From Lathyrus oleraceus (lineage: Eukaryota; Streptophyta; Magnoliopsida; Fabales; Fabaceae): DNA of 64,000 nt. Position 1 is the first letter of the stretch, and each line of letters starts with the position of its first letter. The notes under the pieces are model-generated. The model saw only the letters and a list, made by a program, of their open reading frames with translations, was not told the origin of the DNA and searched no databases. Shown here in pieces: positions 24,237 through 35,087 of the stretch. The stretch spans positions 247,187,575-247,251,574 of the forward strand of contig NC_066579.1 of NCBI RefSeq assembly GCF_024323335.1, read 5' to 3'. The position numbers and the translations under genes were made by a program.

Positions 24237-25937
24237 TCAAAATACCAAGGCTTTTTCATTTTTGACTTCTTCAACAGAAAACACATGAGCTGCCCTATCA
24301 AGACGCATCACAGTCAAATTGGGAACTTCATTCCAAAATTTCACCATAATCATTGAAGCCAACGTTGCAAGAGCATATGCCATTCGGTTTTCATCTCGAG
24401 GGATATGATGAAACTCAACTTTTGTAAAGAAAGTTGATATCCTCCTCGCATAGCCTCTATATGGTATCAAACTTGGTTGATTCATCTCCCATTCACCTTT
24501 GATCTGATTCACAACCAAAGCTTAATCTCCATAGACGTTAAGATACTTTATTCTGAGATCAATGGCCTCTTCAAGCCCCATAATGCAAGCTTCATACTCA
24601 GCCATATTTTAAGGTCAATCTAGCTGTAAATGGAAAATGAGTGCCTTGAGGAGTAATAATCATTGCCCGAATGCTATTACCATACGAATTAATAACTCCA
24701 TCAAATACAATTCCCCAACGGGAACTAGGTTCTGGCCCTTCTTCAAGCAATGGTTCATCACAATCTTTCATCTTCAAGTACAAAATCTCTTCGTCAGGAA
24801 AATCATATTGCACTGACTGATAATCTTCAATCGATTGGTGAGCCAAATGGTCAGCCAAGACACTACCTTTAATTACTTTTTGAGATCGATATTCAATATC
24901 ATACTCAGATAACAACATCTGCCAATGGGCAATCCTCCTAGTTAAAGCAGGATACTCAAAAATGTACTTGATTGGATCCATTTTGGATATCAGCCAATTA
25001 GTATGATTCAACATATACTGGCACAGACGCTTAGCAACCCAAGCCAATGCGGAGCATGTCCTTTCAAGCATAGAATACCAAGTCTCACAGTCGGTGAACT
25101 TCTTACTGAGGTAGTAAATAACATATTATTTCTTTCAAGATTCATCTTGCTGACCAAGAACACAACCCATACTTTCATCAAGCACAGTCAAATACATGAT
25201 CAATGGTCTTCCTTCAACAGGCGGAGACAAAACTAGAGGCTCAAGAAGATACTATTTGATACTATCAAAAGCTTTCTGGAAATCTTTGGTCCAATCACAA
25301 GACTGATCTTTCCAAAGAAGCTTGAAAATAGGCGCACATGTGGCAGTCATATGCGATATAAATCTTGAGATTTAGTTCAAATGGACGGGAAAACCTCTGA
25401 CTTGCATCTCAGTTTTGGGCGCAGGAATTTCTTGTATTGCTTTAACCTTGGTAGGATCAACTTCAATACCCTTATGACTGATAATGAAGCCCAACAATCT
25501 ACCAGAACGAACACCAAAAGTACACTTATTGGGATTCAAGCGGAGTTTATATTTCCTCAAACGCTGGAATAACTTCAATAAATGGTCAACATGTTCTTCT
25601 TCATCACTTGATTTGGAAATCATATCATCGACATAAACTTCAATCTCTTTATGCATCATTTCATGAAAAAAAGTGGTCATAGCTCTCTGGTATGCTGCAC
25701 CAACATTCTTTAAACCAAAAGGCATCACTCTATAACAGAATATTCCCTAGGATGTAATGAATGTGGTCTTCTCCATATCTTCAAGCAAACACATCATAAT
25801 AATCTTGAAGAAGATCAATCAACCCCTTCCTAGCTTCTGGACACAGTTGAGACCCAATCTTGACTTCCTTCACATCATCTTCGGAACCCAAGTTGACTAG
25901 TTCAATATGCTCTTCAAACGACTGAACGACTTTTTCT
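24237..25937 (-). pseudogene. RT / RNase H region of element B pol (broken, interrupted by Og1)
   Basis: Pieces 24237-24518 and 24598-25071 cover the two RNase H domains, including MVFDG-like IVFDG and the MDPIKYIFEYPALTRRIAHWQM block. Piece 25372-25728 holds RT palm with an intact YVDDM. Near 25779 about 0.38 kb of RT N-terminal sequence is missing compared with element A (TCTTCA joined to AGCAAACAC). Piece 25781-25937 is the upstream extension. Og1 then interrupts the reading; it resumes at 51435. Confidence 0.85.
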
Positions 25938-25942
25938 TCATG
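25938..25942. repeat. Target-site duplication of Og1, left copy
   Basis: TCATG, identical to 51430-51434. Removing Og1 and one copy restores continuity with element A at about 4635-4660. Confidence 0.95.
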
Positions 25943-26108
25943 TGTCGCATTACGCGAAAAACCGGCGGGAAAAGAAAGACACAACAGAGCCGCCACCGTG
26001 CGTTATTTATCCCAAAAGAGGGAAAGGAAACGCTCGAAGTAAACCTGGGAAAGAACATGGTCTCGCGACCAAAGAGGATGGGTTCGGGAGTCGGTTATGC
26101 GAAGGGAA

Positions 26109-26145
26109 GGTGTTAGGCACCCTACGCATCCGTAGTACTCTACGG
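26109..26145 (-). promoter_or_regulatory. Twin hairpins near LTR end (Og1 3' LTR)
   Basis: GGTG-TTAGG-CACC at 26109-26121, an 8-bp gap, then CCGTAG-TACT-CTACGG at 26130-26145. The A/B family has the same first hairpin and the same TACT loop but a different, still complementary, second stem (CCTAGG). Confidence 0.55.
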
Positions 26146-26856
26146 GATCCACGCACAAAAGGAAGGAAAATTGGTTGCTAAAACGCTGCTCAAACTCACA
26201 CACACTGGCTGAAAAGAGACAAAAGAAACTGACTGAAACTGACTCGGCAGGATATCGTATCCTGGGCCTACTTAGTCTATCAGGCATAGACATCAGAGTC
26301 GAAGTAGTTCGGACTGGGGAAACGACACATGCTCGCTAGGATATCGTATCCTATGCATACGTATCTTCTCGGACGAGAGAAGAATCAGAGCATTCGTAGC
26401 TCGGCTGACACGCACACAAACAAAACAAAGCAAAGGCAAACGTGGAGCCTGAATGCCAATCGCTGGACTTATGTCAGCATCCGAACCTAAACACACACAC
26501 ACTGGAACCCAAATGCCACTCGATGGACTTACATCGGCTTCCAAGCACGCAACAGCACAACAAGTTAATAGGGAGTCGGGGACTCGAGCCTATAACTGTC
26601 AAACAAACACACAAAAGAAAAGAAAAGGCGCCCGGAGAGATCAGCTCAATCTCCTGCCTACATACTTCATCTGGTGTGAAGATCAGGGCGATGTAGTTCC
26701 CCTACGCAGGGACAAGGATCTAGCCTAACCAGATAACAGAGGGAGACACAACTAGGGAGACTACGACTCGAGCCTAGATGTTATCATGCAAGATCATCCC
26801 TAAGTTAAGGTTTCTAGCTAAATGGCACAAGGGCCAACCTATCCTAAGCATGGCTC

Positions 26857-27030
26857 ACACAGGAAGCAAGCCACACATACTTAACTTGCACGGGAAGCAA
26901 GCCAAGCAAAACCCAACTTGCACAGGAAGCAAGTCTAAACTAATCCTAACTTGCACAGGAAGCAAGTCAAACAAACCTATCTTGCACAGGAAGCAAGTCA
27001 AACTATCCTATCTTGCACAGGAAGCAAGTC
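26857..27030 (-). repeat. CTTGC/GCAAG hairpin repeats in Og1 3' LTR
   Basis: About six units of 31-38 bp built on ACTTGC-ACAGGAA-GCAAGT (6-bp arms, 7-nt loop), with variable spacers such as TCAAACAAACCTAT. The first unit is degenerate (CACACAGGAAGCAAGCC). The same array is at 45981-46154 in the other LTR. Confidence 0.7.
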
Positions 27031-29117
27031 AAACAATCCTACAAGCACAGATAGCACACGCTATACACAAACAAGTGGCTCAAACAAGGGTTAGGTTTTA
27101 GTCAAGGGGTCATATCAACCTCGACAAACAAACCTCTGGAACGGGGTGAATGTGCTCTTAACCTTGCCATTGAGGGGCTAAGGTGAAGCAGATGAAAGGA
27201 TGAAGTGAGGATGAGACCTCACAGCTCTTATCCCTGGCCTGGGAGAGCTCAAGACAAGAATGTGTGGGTTCAGAAAGTGGGAACCCTTCTACACATTTAA
27301 AACTGACTCAACTGTACAATTGTACAAGATCTTGGGTTTGTATCTGCAATGCATCAACACAGTGGTGTGAGCAAGACAGAAGACACACTGAATAGCAGGG
27401 GATAGATTGCTTATCCCTTGATTCTGCCAATTGCCTCTTCACTTAGGAGGTCTTTGACTCTGTACAAGGACAAATTAAACATACACAAACATTGCCTCAT
27501 AAGGAGGACTTCAGACAGTTTTCCCGGCCAAGTAACAAACCGGGTCTCCAGACTACATGAAGTAAAAGAGATTATACCTCAAGCAAGTTGCTAAAAAGCA
27601 AAGCAAATCAAGTTCAGAGAACTTAAGCAACTAAAGTACCTGAAAAAGTCAAAACAATCAGCAAACAATTCAAAAGTTTAAATCAAAAGGAATTGGTAAA
27701 CAGTCAACACAGATGGTCAACTGTGCAAGGCACAAGACTCAAACACATGAGTCAAACCTACAAAACAAAGGTTAGCATATGATAAACAATCAAGTTCAAA
27801 CAAGTTTGAATGATCTTTGAGGCATTGGTGCTTAACCTGAAACAGGAACTCAATTGTAAGCTCAAAAGACCACTAGGACTAGCCTAGGGTCAAGGATGAA
27901 AGAAAAAGTCAAAACAGCAAAGAAAAGTCAACCAAAGTCAAAGTCAAACATTTAAGAAGCTATCCCAATTGGATTCACAATCACATCATGCATCATCATC
28001 AACTTATAAGCAAAAGAAGGCAAGGCATGGCAAATGAAAGCACAAAAAAGTCAACAGAATGACTTGCATCAAAAGTCAACTCAAACAATTTCAAAAATCA
28101 CCAAATAAATCACACTCAATCCTAACATCTAGCATGGCAAGCATGTCAAATTTCATGGCATTTGGATGAGAGGAAGGCAGTCAATGAAAATCAAGAATTC
28201 AAACCAAATTTAAGCTTGCACAATGAAGGTCAACAAACATGGGTCAACTTAGAAAAATCATAAGTCAAGAATGGTGTATGATAAATGAATGGGATCAAAA
28301 CCATGACAAAGATGAGGATGTCTAGTTATCACATGTCAAATTTCAGGTCCATCTAATAAAGTATGAGAATTTCACAAGTGAAATGGGAACATGTGTCACA
28401 CAAAGTCAACATTTGACTAGGCAGGGAGGAAAAATCTCAAACAAATGGAAAACAGCATGATTAATTCCAGGAAAATTCATACATAAACTAGACATGTAAG
28501 AGATCATTCATGCAAAATTGGGGAGCATTTGGATGTAAGGAAGTGTGTGAACAAAAATCAAGAAAATGCATATCATTGGTGTGACACAAATTGTCACACC
28601 CTAGTTCAAAAAATCATAACTAGCAAACCATAAATGATAAATGCACAATCTTTATATGGAAACAAAGGTCAATGTGTCTAGTTTCACCACAAAAAATTTC
28701 AGGCTCAAAGGATATGACATGAGTATTTCACAAAGAGAATGGCACAAGGTATCATTTATGCACACATGTTAGAAAACCAATTATCATTAAAAATCCAGCC
28801 AATGGAAAATTAATTAAAATTCACAATAAAATAGAGGACACATTCATGAACATGATGGAAAAAATTGCATAATTTTTGGATGAAATGTGAAAGAGAAATT
28901 AATTGTGGAAGTTGGATGAAATTTGAAGCAAGCAAGATTAAATAGCATGGCAAGATGGGGTCAAACATGGTCAACCGATGGCAAACTTGTAATTCTGGGT
29001 TTACTAATCAAAGCTATGCGTTTTGGGCAAGGCAAAGGAAATGTTCCTATTGGCTCTCAGCCAATGGAACAGTAAACATGGCCAAGGAGCATCCAAGTTC
29101 TGAGTTTCTAAAAAGAA

Positions 29118-29131
29118 AAACCCTAGGGTTT
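29118..29131. promoter_or_regulatory. Telo-box palindrome in Og1 3' LTR
   Basis: AAACCCTAGGGTTT, a perfect 14-bp palindrome made of two opposed telo-box motifs. Same at 48242-48255. Telo-boxes (AAACCCTA) are binding sites for plant TRB/Myb-type factors; function here is inference. Confidence 0.45.
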
Positions 29132-32100
29132 AACAGCCAAGTTCAGCATTTTCATTCAAACATCAACACAAAACTCGACCAGCATACAACAGCATAGCAT
29201 TTGGCAATGTTCTTGCAGCAAGCAGTCAACAGCATACAACACAATCATATGGATTTTCTGGACAGCTTAAGATAGCAAAACAGCATGGGTAAACATCATC
29301 TTCAAGCAAAATTCGACCATGAACAAAAGCATAGCAAGTGGTAATGGTTCATGCAATCAAAAACAAACAACAACAACCAACAAGAATCTGGAAAATGGCT
29401 GAGGTTTATGCGCTTGGTTGTAGCAGCAGCAGGTCAAACTTATGTTCTTCACCCAACAGCAAAATTCCAACAGAAAGAAAAACACAATATGGCAATGGTA
29501 CTTATGCAGCCTCAACACAAACAAGCAAAACATGAACTCATGTGAATTTCTGGACAGGGTAGGTTCAAGCACAACAGCATAAGTTCAACATCAATGTTCA
29601 TCATTCAGTCCAAAATCGAATGGCATGGATCAACACAGCATGGTAGTAACAAGGTTCTTCATGCAAGCACATTATAAACAACAAACCAACAACCAACATG
29701 AGGAATTCTGGGCATAGTTCTAGGGTTTAAGCATAACAGCATATGTTCATCATCATTCAAATCCAGAAACCAACCAAGAACAGAAATCCCAAAAACAACA
29801 ATCAAGCATGGTAATCTCATCAACCTTCAACATACATCAATAATCAAAGCATGGTTTCTCTTAAAACACCTTATCCATCATGAATCGAAGGCAAATACAT
29901 TTGTACATCATATTTCAAATCCAAATATCGTACAGCATACTTAACCATTTCAAACCATTTAAAGTTCATTAAGATCAGCACAAAACAAACTAGCTAAAAC
30001 ATAGCATAGCATGGTAAAAGGAGAAGGTTGATTGCTTACTTGGTTTTGAAGAAAACTGATGTGCAGTGGTTATTTTGAGGATATAGCCTGAAACAGATGA
30101 AGAGGATAGTCCCAAATGATGTATTCCAGAAGAGATTGAGCTCAAACTTGCTCGATTTTCCTCTAACTTCAAGCTGCCATGGGAGAGGTGCTTTGAAAAA
30201 CAGAACAAAAAGCTGGCCGTGCAGATGAGGTATGATGGTGAAAACTGCTTGCAAAAGGTCCTAAATGATGGTCATATCATGGAGGAACCAAGGGTATTTG
30301 AGGTTTATTGATGATTTATGCAGAAAGATGCCAAATGCAAAAATGGAGAATGAGAGAGTATGAGGGTTTTTGGTCTGTGGCTGTTGTCTCCTCTAGGTTT
30401 AGAAAATGCAGAAAAGATGGTGAAAAGTAATGGCCATGGTTTTGTTCATTGAGAGTTCTTGACTGAGTTTGAAAAAATGCCAATGAGTGAGTTTTTGGAA
30501 AATGATTGAAGCAGGTTGGTTCTGCAGTGTAGTGTGTTTTTTCTGCTAGGTAGGAATTTCATTTTGACAGCAAAATGAGGAAAAAAGAAATGTTGTTGGA
30601 TGTTGTTTTGTAGTAAGGCAAGGTTTTGTTTTTGACAGCAAAAATGAAGAAATATTGTTATCAAAGCAGGGCAGGGTTTGTTACTTTTTGTGAGTTTGGG
30701 CTGTTTAGAACAAATGCCAGTGAGAGGGATTTTTAGAGAGTGAGAGAACCAATGCCTCCTGCTGTATGATGTGTTTTATGGATGCTAACCCCTCTCAAAA
30801 TGATGAAAATGTGTGGTGAAACATCAATGCAATGCTTAGGTTCTGTGGTGTTTTGGACAGAAAATTGAAAATGGCCAAAGTGCAGTTTTTTTTGAGAATG
30901 TCAAGTCCTGTTGTGTTGTATTGCCTGTAGTGGTTTTGTAATTGACAGAAGAAAAGGTGCACAAAACTGCTACCTGTGAGTACAAGGCATGGCCATGGAA
31001 ATGTGGAGGATTGCATTTGTCCTTTTGTTCCAAAATTCAAGCAAGTAGTGAATGGCCCTATGTACTACTGGTTTTTTGGCTGCAAAATGTGTGCACAATG
31101 ACAGAAAAAATGCTGCATAATTGCTGTTCTTATGAGGTACAAGGCATGGCTAAAAGGCAAGTATGGATGGCATGGTGTAATTGTACCTTTCTTACAATTC
31201 AAGCAACCAAGCAATGGCCTTATGTACTGCATATTTTGACTTTGCAAACACATTCTAAATGACATTTATGAGCTGTCCCAATTGGCCAAATGTTGAAAAA
31301 ATGTTTAAATCAAAAAGTCAACTCTTGGTCAAACTTACATTTAAATGAAAAAGGTCAAAATATGCCATTTTGATTGGTGAAGTTTTGGCACATGAAATTT
31401 ATATTTTGGAAAGAGGGGATCAAATGTGACTTGTAGGAAAAAACCCCACCAAAATTGGCCAAACGGTTTGGGAGATATGGCCCTTTGAAGTTCAAGATTT
31501 TCTGAAATCGATTCGATCATAACTTGCCAACCACACATGGGAATTGAGAGTTCTAGGACTTTTTGGAAATGGTAGAACAAGATCTTCAACTTTCATGTTG
31601 GGCAAAAATTCATTTGAGGCTTGTATCATGATGTAAGTTTGAGGATCAAGACTTTCCATTTATGGCAGGTTTCAGTTACAGGCCCAGTTTCTGTTTTGGG
31701 AATTTTTTTGATCTGGCTTCAAATTCTTCCATGATGGTGTTTGGCATGATGTATGATGACTATTTGGACATGAATGAACTCTCACAAACCGATTCCAATC
31801 ATCCAATCACTGATTAAATGGACAGTTGACTTTTAGGGTTTCTGACTGATTATGCATTGACTGATGACTTCCAAACCCTAATTCCTTGAGGACTTGACTT
31901 CAAATGATGTCCCAAGTTGTATGAACTCTTGATTATTGATCATGGTGCCCAAATTCCACAAGAATGACCACCATCCACTGCTTTGACTGACAGTTGACTT
32001 TTTAGGGTTTTTGACTGTCTGTGTGTGAACTGATGACCTCTGAGCCTTCAACCCTTGACTTGAACACTTCAAATAGAACTCCAAGCCATGTGAACTTGTT

Positions 32101-32304
32101 GGACAAACCTCAAGGCCTTGATTCAATGAGAAATTCCTTTGCTTGCTTGGTTGACTGATCAGGAGATTAGCTTGACCTAATTCTTGATTGCTTGCTCTTG
32201 AGGCAACTGAGGGACAATGCAAATGCTATGCAATGGATCATGATATGTTATGACCTAGTATGAAAATGTTTGCATAATGATAGGTGCAAATTTGAGGTGC
32301 TACA

Positions 32305-32317
32305 GCTGCCCCTATTC
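32305..32317 (-). other. Polypurine tract of Og1
   Basis: GAATAGGGGCAGC on the minus strand, directly upstream of the 3' LTR start TGTAGCACC. Similar to the element B tract. Confidence 0.8.
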
Positions 32318-32436
32318 AATCAGCTGGGAACCCGAATGGATGAGAGCAACGGCTGTCAGACTTTCAGGGTAAACAGGGATTGAATACCAAAGAACCGTAG
32401 AATTTGCACTAGCTGGATATGATACAAGAAGAACCA

Positions 32437-33590
32437 CGTCATTTACCGATGACGACCGCAATTGACAGCTTCAGAAAAGCAAAACCATTTACCGATGGTT
32501 GAAGAACTGGAACTTTGATATTTACCGATATCAACTTCAGCACGACCATTTACCGATGGCGTCTGGGGAAAATGAACTTCTGAAAAACCAAAACCATTTA
32601 CCGATGGTTAGAACTTTGATATTTACCGATATCAACTTCGGCACGACCATTTACCGATGGCGGCTGGGAAACAAACTTCTGAAAAGCAAAACCATTTACC
32701 GATGGTTAGAACTTGATATTTACCGATATCAACTTCAGCCAGACCATTTACCGATGGCTGCTGGGAAACAGATTTCTGAAAAGCAAAACCATTTACCGAT
32801 GGTTAGAACTTGATATTTACCGATATCAACTTCAGCCAGACCATTTACCGATGGCTGCTGCAACTGGGAACTCGATATTTACCGATATCGAAGAAAAACC
32901 GGGCCATTTACCGATGGCATCTCCACTTGGGGAGGAGCAAAATCTTTATGGTGATACCAGACAAGACTTTTACCGACGACTTCTGGGGGTTTTGATTTTG
33001 TTGACCAGACATTTACCGATGACTGGGATGAGACCCGATGTTTACCGACATCGAAAGATGATGTTTACCGACATCCAAAGAAATGACCAGACATTTACCG
33101 ATGACTGGGAATGAGAAATTTATTGGGGAGATACAAACAAATATTCGCAGCTGGAAACCAGGTAGGACATTTACAGATGACTCTACTGGGGATTTCTAGC
33201 TGGGGATTTATCAGACATTTACCGATGACTGAAAGAAAGACTTGATGTTTACCGACACCGAAGCAATGGCGTTTACCGACACCAAAAAAATGACCAGACA
33301 TTTACCGATGACTGGGTGGAGACTCGATGTTTACAGACATCGAAAGATGATGTTTACCGACATCAAAAATGACCAGACATTTACCGATGACTGGAGTGAG
33401 ACTCGATGTTTACAGACACCGAATCAATGGTGTTTACCGACACCAAACAAAGATGGCCAGACATTTACTGATGACTGGAGAGAATACTCGATGTTTACAG
33501 ACACCGAAATAATGGTGTTTACCGACACCAAACAAAGATGACCAGACATTTACTGATGACTGGGGAATACTCGATGTTTACAGACACCGA
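32437..33590 (-). repeat. Array of ~35 palindromes with TTACCG core, Og1 3' UTR
   Basis: About 35 short inverted repeats at a mean spacing of about 33 bp share a TTACCG centre (TTACAG or TTACTG in some later units). Stems vary but mostly stay complementary: CGTCAT/ATGACG, AACCAT/ATGGTT, TTGATAT/ATATCAA, TCGATAT/ATATCGA, GCCAT/ATGGC, CGATGT/ACATCG, TGGTGT/ACACCA, and CCAGACAT/ATGACTGG with one mismatch. The left half is built from a ~96-bp higher-order unit (AACCAT, GATAT, GACCAT types), the right half from an ~83-bp unit (CCAGACAT, GATGT, GATGT or GGTGT types). On the element RNA the loop would read CGGUAA. Confidence 0.85.
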
Positions 33591-33711
33591 AACAAAGAAA
33601 CACACGCGGGCGTTGACATGGCACTTACTGGTATCACAAGAACAACATCTTAGATATGTCAAGGCAAGGTTGACCACTTGCTGGGGGTCTCGCTGAAGAG
33701 AAACAAACTTT

Positions 33712-33769
33712 CTGTCACCATCGGGTGAGGAAATAAACCTCTGTCACCATCGGGTGAGGAAATAAACCT
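33712..33769 (-). repeat. Perfect 29-bp tandem duplication in Og1 3' UTR
   Basis: 33712-33740 and 33741-33769 are identical. Each contains the inverted repeat TCACC-ATCG-GGTGA. Confidence 0.85.
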
Positions 33770-34881
33770 CTGTGGGGAATAAACAATTCTGAATGCTGTC
33801 AAGGGCAACTGTAGCAGTCTTGCTGTGCTGATGTTGAATGAAATGATCCGCCTCTGCCGGGGATACGGTCTGGTGAAGTTAACACATGAATGCATATGTT
33901 TGAATTTTTCTATGGCGTAATGCTCCATATTGAATGGGAATGCTACGCAATTTTTGAGGATGCAATGATTACTACATGCAAAATGCAAATGAACCCTGGC
34001 TAGGGAGCCGAAATGATCAGATACTCTGACTCTGTGGGGAGACTCCTCTTGGGGAAATAATCTGCGGGGAACTCTGCTTGGAGAATGGTAAAGCGACTTC
34101 ACACTCATGTTGAAGAATAGCACTGCTGCTGGGGAAAGGTAAACTCTACTGGGGATATCCTTCAGTCCACAGGTAGGATAAATGTTGGAAATAAATTCAA
34201 TGAACCTGCCTCACTCGGGGAGGAAATCGGCAAATACAGGCCTGCTGGGGATAGACAATCCTTAGATCTGTTGGGGAATAGAAAACACTATCCACAGACG
34301 TCTTCGCAGGGGAACATAGCTCTAGTAGCTTCCAAACTTGCTTGGGGAAAATATCTGCTGAGGAAACGTCCTCACAGATGCCAATCTGAAAACAGCACAA
34401 CAAAATGCCCCAGGGGGTACATGGACAAGATACGCTCAAGTGTCCTCAACATTCAAAATGATTTTCAAATGTTTCATCTTTCTGCACGTTATTGTGTAGC
34501 CTTCATGTTCTTATTATGCAATGCTTATCAAAAATTCGGACATTTTGCAAACAAAACAGTAAAAACAGAAAAGCTATTTATCTGAATAACGACTTTTATT
34601 GATTGAAAATGTGCCTGAAGAGGCAAATACATTGGGAAGCAATTCCTAGAAAGAGGTAATTGCGCAGAAAAGGAAAAATCTATTCTAATGGCAACGTGAA
34701 CATGGCATCCACTATTTCCCAATTCTGTTATAACTCACAGATCATCAGTTTTCCTCCCAACTCCTTGCTTTCTGAGAAGAATGACTGGACGGATCACATC
34801 TTTCGAGATGGCAGACGACAAAGCTTGATGAAGTACAGACAACTCAGACTGTAGTCTTCGCTTTAATCCCTAATTTTTGCC

Positions 34882-35078
34882 TGGATCGCCCTTTCGGGTT
34901 TTCAATCCACCGGGATACCCATTCTTGCCTAAGCCGCCCTTGCGGGTTTTCGACTTACCGGGTGTACAAATTCTTTTCATTTTATCCCTAATTTTTGCCC
35001 GAACCTTTTCTTTCTGTTTTTTTTTGGTTCGCCGGGATGCCCATTTTTTGCCTGGACTCTTTTATTCTTTTTGTCCAG
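34882..35078 (-). other. Four tandem stem-loops just downstream of pol (Og1)
   Basis: Read on the minus strand from the pol stop: 35052-35078 (stem CTGGAC/GTCCAG), 35000-35031 (CGAACC/GGTTCG), 34930-34957 (outer TAAG/CTTA, inner CCC-GCAA-GGG) and 34882-34909 (outer TGGA/TCCA, inner CCC-GAAA-GGG). GCAA and GAAA are both GNRA tetraloops. A linker like AGGCAAAAATGGG with ATCCCGG follows or precedes the modules. The two inner-stem modules share their internal loop with element B. Confidence 0.65.
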
Positions 35079-35087
35079 CGGGTCAAT

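Larger units (their letters stand above)
25943..32304 (-). repeat. 3' LTR of Og1
   Basis: 6,362 bp, from TGTCGCATTACGCG (reverse complement of the LTR end) to GTGCTACA. It matches 45067-51429 base by base with about 15 substitutions and one extra T in the other copy (near 50529). It contains CTTGC/GCAAG hairpin repeats (26857-27030), two AGGATATCGTATCCT palindromes (26249-26263 and 26338-26352), twin hairpins (26109-26145) and a telo-box palindrome (29118-29131). No gene: small ORFs occur identically in both LTRs simply because the LTRs are copies. Confidence 0.97.
32318..35087 (-). other. 3' UTR of Og1
   Basis: 2.77 kb noncoding stretch between the pol stop and the polypurine tract. It contains a palindromic array (32437-33590), a 29-bp perfect tandem duplication (33712-33769), CTGGGGA-rich sequence (about 33840-34420) and stem-loops next to pol (34882-35078). 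The open frames in the array arise from the repeat and are not called as genes. Confidence 0.85.

Noticed and set aside
26003..27101. Open frames of 80-107 codons in the Og1 LTR, repeated at 45127-46225
   Set aside because: The two sets agree because LTRs are copies of each other, not because of constraint; no domain recognised.
32499..33114. Open frames of 104-133 codons on the plus strand in the palindrome array
   Set aside because: They exist because the repeat lacks stops in some frames; the protein is only repeat translation and is antisense to the element.
32437..33590. CRISPR-like array (short palindromic repeats with spacers)
   Set aside because: The window is plant DNA, the repeats vary in stem sequence, the spacers are themselves similar, and the array is inside the Ogre 3' UTR.
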